This document shows positions 1 through 4,868 of a stretch of DNA of 8,732 nt, one piece after another (position 1 is the first letter of the stretch; every line of letters begins with the position of its first letter). The DNA lies in NCBI GenBank assembly GCA_905235345.1, contig CAJOLO010000162.1, positions 1 to 8,732 on the forward strand, in the 5' to 3' direction. The notes below the pieces were generated by a model. That model did not search any database, had not been told where the DNA came from, and worked only from the letters and a program-made list of their open reading frames with translations. Source of the stretch: an uncultured Lachnospiraceae bacterium. Its GTDB lineage: Bacteria > Bacillota > Clostridia > Lachnospirales > Lachnospiraceae. The position numbers and the translations under genes were made by a program.

Positions 1-38
1 GCAAGTTCGTTTTCTCTGCCGATGAAGGTTTCGTGCAT
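1..38 (-). CDS. Partial N-terminus of a probable AAA-type ATPase
   Basis: Only the first 12 codons lie in the window; the gene runs off the left edge. The minus-strand start is the ATG at 38-36 and the peptide reads MHETFIGRENEL. It is preceded by a strong AAAGGAG ribosome binding site around 48-54 and, further up, by a consensus promoter. A start of the form (M)..FIGRE.EL is typical of Firmicute and archaeal AAA ATPases of the 'archaeal ATPase / DUF234' kind, where this segment precedes the Walker A region. That assignment is inference from twelve residues. Divergent orientation to the surface-protein gene at 277 means the two share a 238-base intergenic region. Confidence 0.5.
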   Translation of the reverse strand, partial: MHETFIGRENEL

Positions 39-63
39 GGTATCATCTCCTTTAAATGAAATA

Positions 64-83
64 AAAGTAATTTACTTTAAAGT
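64..83. promoter_or_regulatory. Palindromic putative operator over the transcription start
   Basis: Bases 64-78 form a perfect 7-1-7 inverted repeat (AAAGTAA T TTACTTT). Bases 74-83 form a second, overlapping perfect palindrome (ACTTTAAAGT). They begin a few bases downstream of the -10 box of the leftward promoter, the classic place for a repressor to block initiation. No repressor gene is in the window, so the function is inferred from symmetry and position alone. Confidence 0.45.
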
Positions 84-85
84 TA

Positions 86-113
86 ATTATAGAATTTTTA
101 CTGGAATTGTCAA
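86..113 (-). promoter_or_regulatory. Consensus sigma-A promoter of the leftward gene
   Basis: On the minus strand TTGACA (113-108) and TATAAT (91-86) are separated by 16 bases, both hexamers matching the consensus exactly. Transcription would start near 80, giving a leader of about 40 bases before the ATG at 38. Its position in front of an ORF with a good ribosome binding site makes chance unlikely. Confidence 0.8.
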
Positions 114-163
114 TAGAATAAGCGACGGTTTTTACAAAGAAGAAAACATTTTTGGATTGTATA

Positions 164-192
164 TTGAAATTAATTCCGGATGATAATAAAAT
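164..192 (+). promoter_or_regulatory. Probable promoter of the surface-protein gene
   Basis: TTGAAA (164-169) and TAAAAT (187-192) are spaced by 17 bases, each one mismatch from the sigma-A consensus. Start of transcription would be near 199, leaving a leader of about 78 bases before the ATG at 277. The ribosome binding site TTGGAGGA lies about five bases before that ATG. Confidence 0.5.
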
Positions 193-276
193 GGTTAAAG
201 GTTAAGTGTCGCCCAGCCTGATGTTTTTTGCACAGAAGAATGAAATTATTGAAGGTGATAAGATTTGGAGGAATGT

Positions 277-426
277 ATGAGAAAATGTGAATCACGGTTT
301 AAAGTTTTATTAGGTGCTTTTATGGTATGCTTGGGAATATTGGGAAGTGTGTATCCTGGTGGTCAAAGTCAGGCTGCCGAATGGACAGGCAAAGAATTAA
401 GGTCAAGAAACAGGATGCGGATTTAA
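277..426 (+). CDS. Signal-peptide fragment of the broken surface protein
   Basis: This 49-codon ORF is the true 5' end of the surface-protein gene. It begins MRKCESRFKVLLGAF, with a positively charged start, and a hydrophobic core follows through about residue 24. A likely signal-peptidase I site lies near residues 32-34 (SQAA/E). After about residue 40 the reading becomes out-of-frame sequence and stops at 424-426. It has the best ribosome binding site in the region, unlike the ATG at 327 that opens the overlapping frame and whose first residues are only a shadow of the signal peptide. On its own the peptide has no plausible function. Confidence 0.6.
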   Translation: MRKCESRFKVLLGAFMVCLGILGSVYPGGQSQAAEWTGKELRSRNRMRI

Positions 427-826
427 GAGAGATACCGGATAAATATAATACCGGAACGGTGGGAGAGTTGGAGAAGGTCACTTCGGAGTGTATGATTTCG
501 GGTGTGAAATTTAGAGGATCGGAGGAATCTGATCGAAAATTGGATTTGTACTATCAATCTGTGGAGATTCCGAAAGAGATTGTAGTGGAAAATTATGATT
601 TTAGCTCGTCCAAATTCAGTATTCAGCATGCAGACAAGTTGGAATATGACGTTAATATTGTTTTTCGTAATTGCAAATTCAAATCGGTTATAATTTACAG
701 TGGCAAACATGCAAACTGTCAATTTGAAAATTGTACGTTTACACATTTTTCCGGCAGCAATGCTACATTTAATAATTGTTATTTTGGTAGTGGAACAGAC
801 GGAGATGGAATCAATCCGGGCGAGAA

Positions 827-2452
827 TTGCACATTTACCAATATTGTATGATTGCAGACCTGATACACCCGGCAGATGAAGTACATGATAATCATGTGGA
901 TGGGTTTCAGATTTTCGGTAGCACGGAAGGCGATAATGTGAACATTCATTTGAATAACTGTCGATTTGAAGTGCCGAATATTCCATTCTCAAAACCATCC
1001 GGAGCTATGAATTGTCCTATAACAATAACGATGCGGTATAGCAATGCCGATGATATTTCCTTTGAAAACTGCTACGTCAATGGAGGTGTATATTATGCGA
1101 TGGGACTAAGTCAGATTGAGCAGAAAATCACGAATTTATCGGTTGAAAACGTTCATTTGGGTGGAAATAGTAAGAGTATGTATGTATGTGATATGCCTGA
1201 ATATGATGACATGTTAAAGCAAAATGTCACACTGACCGATGCACTTTATGTATCTTCTGTAAGACGGTTAGACGATGGTGTTCATTTAAGTGTTACTAAT
1301 GATACAAGAATAGAACGAAAGCTGGCAATTGTGACAGATCAGGGTGTACAGCAGACGTTTTTGATTCCGGCATGCCCGTATGGAAGAGAAATCGAGGAAG
1401 ATACAATGACTTATCAGGATTTTCCGTTTGATCTGGATGTGAAGATTCCGGATGCAGATTGGGTAGTCTGTTATGATATTACGGATACTGTGGATCAGAT
1501 TCGGTTTGTAAATTGGTCAGAAAATGATGTGTACCTTGATGCAGATACACTTGAGTTTATGAGTCCGGTAAGATATGGTGAAGAAGTGACTTCCAATCCG
1601 CAGCCGAAGGATGAGGGCTTGGATGAAAAAAACGCCGATACATATAAAGCGAATGATAAAGAAGATATGACAGAAGGGATTGGAGAGATCGGAGAGATCG
1701 GAGAGAGAAAAGAAGAGTCCGGCAAAATAATAGAAATACAGGATGTCAGCAAAAGTGAAGCAGAGACACAAGAAGAATCCGGCAAGATGGTGGAAACACA
1801 AGGTGTCAGCAAAAGAGAAACAGAACCACAAGAAGAGTCCGACAAGAGAGCGGAAATACAGGGTGTCAGCAAAGGTGGAACAGAGCGCCAAGATGAGTCC
1901 GGCAAGATAGCGAAAGATCAAAGTGATAGTGGAGCACCGGAAAAGCAAAGCGGCGTGGATGCTAAGATTGGTTCCGGCGATAATTTAACGGAAACTGCAG
2001 GCAATGCAACAGATTATCAGATTGCAGCGACAGACGGAATTAAGGTTGGAGATACCTTTATCGTTAAGAAAGCGAAGTACAAAGTGACATGTGTTACGGA
2101 AGATTCTCTTACAGTTGCCTATGTAAAGAATACGAATAAAAAAGTGAAGCGTGTATCGATTCCCAAGAAGGTTTCTTATCAGAATAAGACATTTAAAGTT
2201 ACAGAGATAGCAGCTAATGCTTTCTATAAGAATACCGGACTGCAAAATGTAACCATTGGATCGAATGTGAAGACGATTGGCAAGAACGCATTTTATGGCT
2301 GCCGGAAACTTAAGAAGATCACTATTGGCAAGAATGTTAAGAAGATTGGGAAAAAAGCATTTTACGGCTGCACTAATTTGAAAACAATCAAGATTAAGAC
2401 TAAGAAACTGAACAGGAAAACAGTAGGTTCACTTGAGAATCTCATTTTTTGA
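827..2452 (+). CDS. C-terminal part of the surface protein: beta-helix end, tandem repeats, LRR
   Basis: This is the largest intact piece (541 codons from the first in-frame ATG), but 827 is not a natural start: there is no ribosome binding site and the true beginning is at 277. In order it holds the end of the beta-helix (about residues 8-120, including HVDGFQIFG) and a second globular region (about 120-245). A charged linker of Glu, Lys, Gln and Ser follows, with four 20-residue repeats (296-374). The BspA / LRR_5 end runs from about 405 on: a short beta domain (IKVGDTFIVKKAKYKV), then units around VTEIAANAFYKN, IGKNAFYGCRKLKKI and IGKKAFYGCTNLKTI. In related proteins the final LRR strand is followed by a basic tail; here the ORF stops soon after KTVGSLENLIF, suggesting a shortened C-terminus. 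BspA-type LRR proteins are surface or secreted proteins of gut and oral bacteria; a binding role is inference. Confidence 0.7.
   Translation: MHIYQYCMIADLIHPADEVHDNHVDGFQIFGSTEGDNVNIHLNNCRFEVPNIPFSKPSGAMNCPITITMRYSNADDISFENCYVNGGVYYAMGLSQIEQKITNLSVENVHLGGNSKSMYVCDMPEYDDMLKQNVTLTDALYVSSVRRLDDGVHLSVTNDTRIERKLAIVTDQGVQQTFLIPACPYGREIEEDTMTYQDFPFDLDVKIPDADWVVCYDITDTVDQIRFVNWSENDVYLDADTLEFMSPVRYGEEVTSNPQPKDEGLDEKNADTYKANDKEDMTEGIGEIGEIGERKEESGKIIEIQDVSKSEAETQEESGKMVETQGVSKRETEPQEESDKRAEIQGVSKGGTERQDESGKIAKDQSDSGAPEKQSGVDAKIGSGDNLTETAGNATDYQIAATDGIKVGDTFIVKKAKYKVTCVTEDSLTVAYVKNTNKKVKRVSIPKKVSYQNKTFKVTEIAANAFYKNTGLQNVTIGSNVKTIGKNAFYGCRKLKKITIGKNVKKIGKKAFYGCTNLKTIKIKTKKLNRKTVGSLENLIF
1682..1708 (+). 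repeat. 9-base in-frame microrepeat
   Basis: Two perfect copies of GGAGAGATC are followed by a third that has changed (GGAGAGAGA). They encode IGE-IGE-IGE within the linker of the surface protein. Because the unit is a multiple of three, slippage changes linker length without breaking the frame. Confidence 0.8.
1712..1948 (+). repeat. Four 60-base tandem repeats coding 20-residue units
   Basis: Units start at 1712, 1772, 1832 and 1892; the last is one codon shorter. Each opens with E/D-E-S-G/D-K and the first three share V-S-K at positions 12-14, for example EESGKIIEIQDVSKSEAETQ in the first. The units have diverged, most strongly in the last, so the duplications are not recent. Composition (Glu, Lys, Gln, Ser, Thr) suggests a flexible hydrophilic spacer, possibly helical, between the beta-helix and the LRR end. 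Confidence 0.9.
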
Positions 2453-2464
2453 GTGTTTTGTGTA

Positions 2465-2484
2465 TATCGTATCGTATAGTATAG
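2465..2484 (+). repeat. Pentanucleotide tandem repeat upstream of the sigma gene
   Basis: Four consecutive 5-base units read TATCG, TATCG, TATAG, TATAG. They abut the possible -35 region of the sigma-factor promoter, so a change in copy number would alter its upstream flank. Confidence 0.6.
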
Positions 2485-2512
2485 TGAAAGTAAAGAATAT
2501 GTAATGTATAAT
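2484..2512 (+). promoter_or_regulatory. Possible promoter of the sigma/anti-sigma operon
   Basis: A perfect TATAAT at 2507-2512 has GTGAAA (4 of 6 consensus bases) 17 bases upstream at 2484-2489. Transcription would start near 2519, about 37 bases before the ATG at 2556. TGAAAG inside the -35 also resembles the TGAAAC motif that many ECF sigma factors use, which would allow autoregulation, but the -10 is of housekeeping type. TTGACA at 2522-2527 was not used because no -10 follows at a sensible distance. Confidence 0.4.
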
Positions 2513-2555
2513 CTTATATGCTTGACAATGTATAGGAGAGGAATTAAGTAGAAGG

Positions 2556-3125
2556 ATGGAAGATAAGGAATTAATCGGTTTCATTAAAAAGGATCCCGAA
2601 TATGGAATTCATGAAGCCATGAAACTATACGGAAATGCAGTGAATACGATATGCAGATCGATTTTGAAGGATTGTGCAGATGGTTTGGTGGATGAAGCTG
2701 TATCTGATACTTTTTTCAAATTATGGAAGAATTGTGACCGGTTTTCACCGGGAAAAGGTCACTCTTTAAAGAGCTATCTATACTCCGTTGCAAGAAATAC
2801 TGCAATTGATATTCGCAGAAAGAATGGATATCAGATTCTTTCATTAGATGAGGATAGAGAGTGGAATTTAGTTTCTGAATTTTCAGTTGAACATGAAGTG
2901 GAGCAGAAAACAATAAAGGAGACACTTCATCAGGTGATTCGTCAGCTTGGTGAACCGGACAGTCAGGTGTTCCTCTATAAATATTTTCTTTTTTTGAAGA
3001 ATAAGGAAATTGCGGAATCACTAAATCTGACAGAAAAAAAGGTGGAAAATATTCTTTACAGAGGAAAAAGTAAACTGAAAAAACTGTTGGCGGAAAGGGG
3101 AATCACAGGCTATGAGAACGGATGA
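2556..3125 (+). CDS. ECF-like RNA polymerase sigma factor (sigma-70 family)
   Basis: A 189-residue alternative sigma factor that would direct RNA polymerase to a small set of promoters. Region 2 spans about residues 22-90 and contains the core-binding and -10 recognition helices (DEAVSDTFFKLWKN, then SYLYSVARNTAIDIRRKNG). Region 4 spans about 120-180, with a helix-turn-helix NKEIAESLNLTEKKVENILYRG that would read the -35 element. The linker between them is short, with no region 3, as in the ECF class. The only in-frame start is 2556; the AGGAGAGG at 2534-2541 is about 14 bases away, which is long, while GAAGG touches the ATG, so translation may be modest. The next gene begins 14 bases before this one ends, so the two are translationally coupled. 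That arrangement is standard for a sigma factor and its anti-sigma. Confidence 0.9.
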   Translation: MEDKELIGFIKKDPEYGIHEAMKLYGNAVNTICRSILKDCADGLVDEAVSDTFFKLWKNCDRFSPGKGHSLKSYLYSVARNTAIDIRRKNGYQILSLDEDREWNLVSEFSVEHEVEQKTIKETLHQVIRQLGEPDSQVFLYKYFLFLKNKEIAESLNLTEKKVENILYRGKSKLKKLLAERGITGYENG

Positions 3126-4212
3126 GATTTTAAAAGAAGTAAACCGGTGGGAGGCAGACCGAATGGATATAGGATGGTCAAAAGATCAGATGAATATTCC
3201 ATTAGAACATCAGGAAGAGCTTACATTGAATAAAATATATGCCGAAATGGAAAAAGAGGATAGGGCTGTTCATACTGAGATGCTCCATGTAAAAAAACGG
3301 AAGGAAAGAAAAACAAAAATCTTTTCGATATTTCAAAAAAGAAATATAGCCGTCATTACAGCAATGGTTATGATGCTTGGAGTGTTTGTCTACGCAAAAG
3401 AGGCAGATTGGGATATAAAAATGGCAGAAATGCTGGGACTTTCCTATGTCATGGATGAACTTGATGGTGGATATGTCAGGATTGATGAATTCTCGGAAAG
3501 TGAAGGGGTTACCATTACGGCATCTCAGTCAATTGGAGACCGAAATACGCAGTGGATTCAGATTGATACTAATATTCCATGGGAAGCAGGAGAAAAAGGC
3601 TATTATTTGTTCGAAGATTGGTATGAAGAGTTCAAATTGTCAAGTAGGGGACATCCACAGGGAAGTTATGGATCAACCTGTTGGAGTTATAATAATAGCG
3701 GATGTGTTTCTTTTATTATACAAGTGGAAGGCTTCAAAAAGATAAATCGTGCATATGTAGATTTGTCACTGGAAGGAATTCGGCTATATCAAACAGATCA
3801 GGATGAGGAGGGCGAACAGGTCAGTGCAGGAATATGGCATTTGACGTGGAAGAATTCTTATGCTGCGAACATCATTACCAGACATCCCTATAAAAGAGTG
3901 TCGATACAAGCAGAGGATGGTTCGAAGTTTGACTGCATTATTTCTAAGATTGAAATTTCTCCGGTTTCGCTTCGGATTGAAGCTTGGAAAAATCCAAAGG
4001 AAGGAACATCAGAAAGCTGTCATTTAAAGGTGGATTCTATTACATTACAGGATGGTACAAGGATTCAACCTGACAATATATCGTCGGGTAATAGTAATAA
4101 TTGTATATTGACATCATTTTTGTGCTTTGATCCATTTAGTGATATGAAGGGTGTGAATCTGCAGGATATTGACTATGTTACGATTTGCGGGGAAGATATT
4201 TCTATTCATTAG
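3112..4212 (+). CDS. Membrane-anchored anti-sigma factor, DUF4179-like
   Basis: This 366-residue protein has the layout of a transmembrane anti-sigma factor. There is a cytoplasmic N-terminal part (about residues 1-76) ending in a very basic stretch (KKRKERKTK), then one membrane segment at about 77-95 (NIAVITAMVMMLGVFVYA). A large extracytoplasmic domain of about 270 residues follows. The start of the outer domain (KEADWDIKMAEMLGLSYVMDELDGG) and its beta-rich, aromatic character resemble DUF4179 proteins, which in clostridia lie directly after sigma-factor genes. No zinc-binding anti-sigma (ZAS) HxxxCxxC motif is seen, so sigma binding must use another mode. The ATG overlaps the sigma gene by 14 bases. 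Partner assignment comes from context, family assignment from recognition; the signal sensed is unknown. Confidence 0.75.
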   Translation: MRTDEILKEVNRWEADRMDIGWSKDQMNIPLEHQEELTLNKIYAEMEKEDRAVHTEMLHVKKRKERKTKIFSIFQKRNIAVITAMVMMLGVFVYAKEADWDIKMAEMLGLSYVMDELDGGYVRIDEFSESEGVTITASQSIGDRNTQWIQIDTNIPWEAGEKGYYLFEDWYEEFKLSSRGHPQGSYGSTCWSYNNSGCVSFIIQVEGFKKINRAYVDLSLEGIRLYQTDQDEEGEQVSAGIWHLTWKNSYAANIITRHPYKRVSIQAEDGSKFDCIISKIEISPVSLRIEAWKNPKEGTSESCHLKVDSITLQDGTRIQPDNISSGNSNNCILTSFLCFDPFSDMKGVNLQDIDYVTICGEDISIH

Positions 4213-4304
4213 AAAAATGCCGCTATATCATTGGGCGACAAAAGGTACTTTTAACAACTACATCATTAATATGTAATAGCTGAAATGATAGAAGAATAAT
4301 TAAA

Positions 4305-4325
4305 AATTACAAACAATTTGTAATT
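4305..4325. promoter_or_regulatory. Inverted repeat, putative operator
   Basis: Perfect 9-base arms AATTACAAA and TTTGTAATT flank a 3-base centre (CAA). The repeat ends five bases before the TTGACA of the next promoter. Symmetry and position suit a dimeric regulator binding upstream of the -35. It has no U-run and low GC content, so it is not a terminator. The regulator is not in the window. Confidence 0.45.
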
Positions 4326-4330
4326 ATTTA

Positions 4331-4359
4331 TTGACAAATATTTATTTTTAGTGTAAATT
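4331..4359 (+). promoter_or_regulatory. Probable sigma-A promoter in the intergenic interval
   Basis: A perfect TTGACA (4331-4336) is followed after 17 bases by TAAATT (4354-4359, 4 of 6). The start would be near 4366. The transcript would pass the small ORF at 4402-4497 and reach the hairpin at 4542-4582 before the ABC operon, so unless it reads through it makes only a short RNA of about 210 bases. Confidence 0.5.
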
Positions 4360-4497
4360 AACAAATACTTACAAAATAATCAGAAGAGTCTGAAGAAAGG
4401 AATGAAGATTATTATCGCGACACATAATTTCTACGTCAAAACAAGAGAATCCATGGCTTACAGAGTGCACGATAATTTTCTAACAAGATTCAGATGA
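4357..4497 (+). pseudogene. Remnant of an ABC transporter ATPase C-terminus
   Basis: The open frame from 4357 to the TGA at 4495-4497 reads LQNNQKSLKKG followed by MKIIIATHNFYV and, later, AYRVHDNFLTRF. The order matches the end of an ABC nucleotide-binding domain: a helix, '.KG.TIIIATH' with the switch-loop His, then '..A.R....D..L'. No Walker A, signature or Walker B precedes it; the frame is closed by TAA at 4354 and that upstream sequence is AT-rich and non-coding. An ATG at 4402 could start a 31-residue peptide, but GAAAGGA abuts it with almost no spacing. The resemblance is recognition by eye, so a chance match or a genuine leader peptide is possible. Confidence 0.4.
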
Positions 4498-4541
4498 CAG
4501 GATTATTTCAAGATTAGAAAAGTATATCGGTTTATTTTATG

Positions 4542-4582
4542 GCTCTGTTAGTCTTATCGGATTAACAGGGCTATTTTATTTT
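4542..4582 (+). terminator. Strong hairpin terminator or attenuator
   Basis: GCTCTGTTAGTC (4542-4553) pairs with GATTAACAGGGC (4560-4571) over 12 positions, two of them G-U, around a 6-base loop. A U-rich tail (TATTTTATTTT, 4572-4582) follows, the layout of a rho-independent terminator. It ends any transcript from the promoter at 4331 or from the sigma operon. It lies 112 bases before the ABC operon start. Confidence 0.8.
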
Positions 4583-4637
4583 GTCTGGTTGGAGAAGTCT
4601 TCTGTTTCTATAAATGATGAGTAAAGAAGTAAATTCG

Positions 4638-4649
4638 CTTCAGCTGAAG
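4638..4649. repeat. 12-base perfect palindrome upstream of the ABC operon
   Basis: CTTCAGCTGAAG is perfectly self-complementary and lies 45 bases before the first ATG of the ABC operon. It could be an operator half-way between the terminator and the ribosome binding site, or chance. No convincing -35/-10 pair is visible near it; TATAAA at 4609-4614 lacks a good -35. Confidence 0.35.
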
Positions 4650-4694
4650 TTAGGTATCCAACTACGATGAATTCGATATAGAGGAGGGATAAAG

Positions 4695-4868
4695 ATGGGA
4701 AATAGTGATAGTATCATCCACTTAAAGGATGTCAGAAAAGAATTCAAATTATTGAACCGCCATGAAGGCTTGAAGGGTAGTTTTCAGGACTTGTTTTCAA
4801 GAGATTATAAGGTTTTGACTGCGGTAAATGATGTGATATTATGCCGGGTGAAATTGTCGGTTACTTAG
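4695..4868 (+). pseudogene. N-terminal piece of the ABC-2 exporter ATPase, cut by a frameshift
   Basis: This frame has the proper start of the ATPase gene: ATG 4695 behind GAGGAGGG (4681-4688) at good spacing. Its 57 codons begin MGNSDSIIHLKDVRKEFKLL and include the GLKGSFQDLFSRDYK segment typical of this ATPase subfamily, then AVNDV. The next residues expected are a short strand leading into MPGEIVGYLGPNGAGKS, but that sequence is in another frame from about 4835. This frame instead ends at TAG 4866-4868. Compared with relatives, about seven bases (the strand '-SF-') seem to be missing, or one base if the strand is naturally shorter. It joins to the ORF at 4841. Confidence 0.75.

Larger units (their letters stand above)
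277..2452 (+). pseudogene. Frameshifted secreted beta-helix / BspA-type LRR surface protein
   Basis: One gene can be followed through three frames. The start (277, GGAGGA ribosome binding site at 267-272) encodes a signal peptide. Coding then shifts to a second frame between about 385 and 424 and continues to the stop at 849-851. It shifts again around 836-850 into the frame that runs to 2452. The middle part, and the part just after the second shift, carry spaced FxNCxF-type turns (RNCKF, ENCTF, NNCYF, ENCTF, NNCRF, ENCYV). This is the rhythm of a right-handed parallel beta-helix (pectate-lyase-like fold), and it continues across the second break, so the pieces belong together. Each break equals the loss of one base (or gain of two). 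I saw no slippery heptamer at either break, so programmed frameshifting is unlikely. Decay or sequence error are the remaining explanations. The intact product would be about 720 residues, exported and probably surface-attached or secreted. Confidence 0.75.
4213..4694. other. Gene-poor 482-base interval before the ABC operon
   Basis: No complete gene of normal size is present. The interval is AT-rich, especially 4285-4380. It holds, left to right, an inverted repeat (4305-4325), a promoter (4331-4359), a short ABC-ATPase-like remnant (4357-4497), a strong terminator hairpin (4542-4582), a 12-base palindrome (4638-4649) and the GAGGAGGG ribosome binding site (4681-4688) of the next gene. I saw no clear terminator directly after the anti-sigma stop at 4212. 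Confidence 0.7.

Noticed and set aside
385..850. Programmed -1 ribosomal frameshifting in the surface gene
   Set aside because: Both shifts are -1, but neither has a slippery heptamer in the right frame or an obvious stimulating hairpin close behind.
423..998. 191-codon minus-strand open frame
   Set aside because: It lies opposite the beta-helix region, has no ribosome binding site and gives a Cys/Ile/His-rich product without any domain pattern, while the plus strand has clear beta-helix repeats.
1495..1948. Two long minus-strand open frames opposite the surface-protein linker
   Set aside because: They are the antisense of the Glu/Lys-rich tandem repeats, which gives Ser/Leu/Phe-rich repeats with no ribosome binding site; low-complexity coding often leaves the opposite strand open.
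2433..2452. TGAGAATCTCA followed by TTTTTT as a terminator of the surface gene
   Set aside because: The arms give only four to five pairs around one to three bases, and the whole lies inside the coding frame; too weak to call.
2522..2550. TTGACA at 2522 as the sigma-gene promoter
   Set aside because: The matching -10 would fall at or after the ribosome binding site with only TTAAGT-like sequence there, and the transcript would start at the gene itself.
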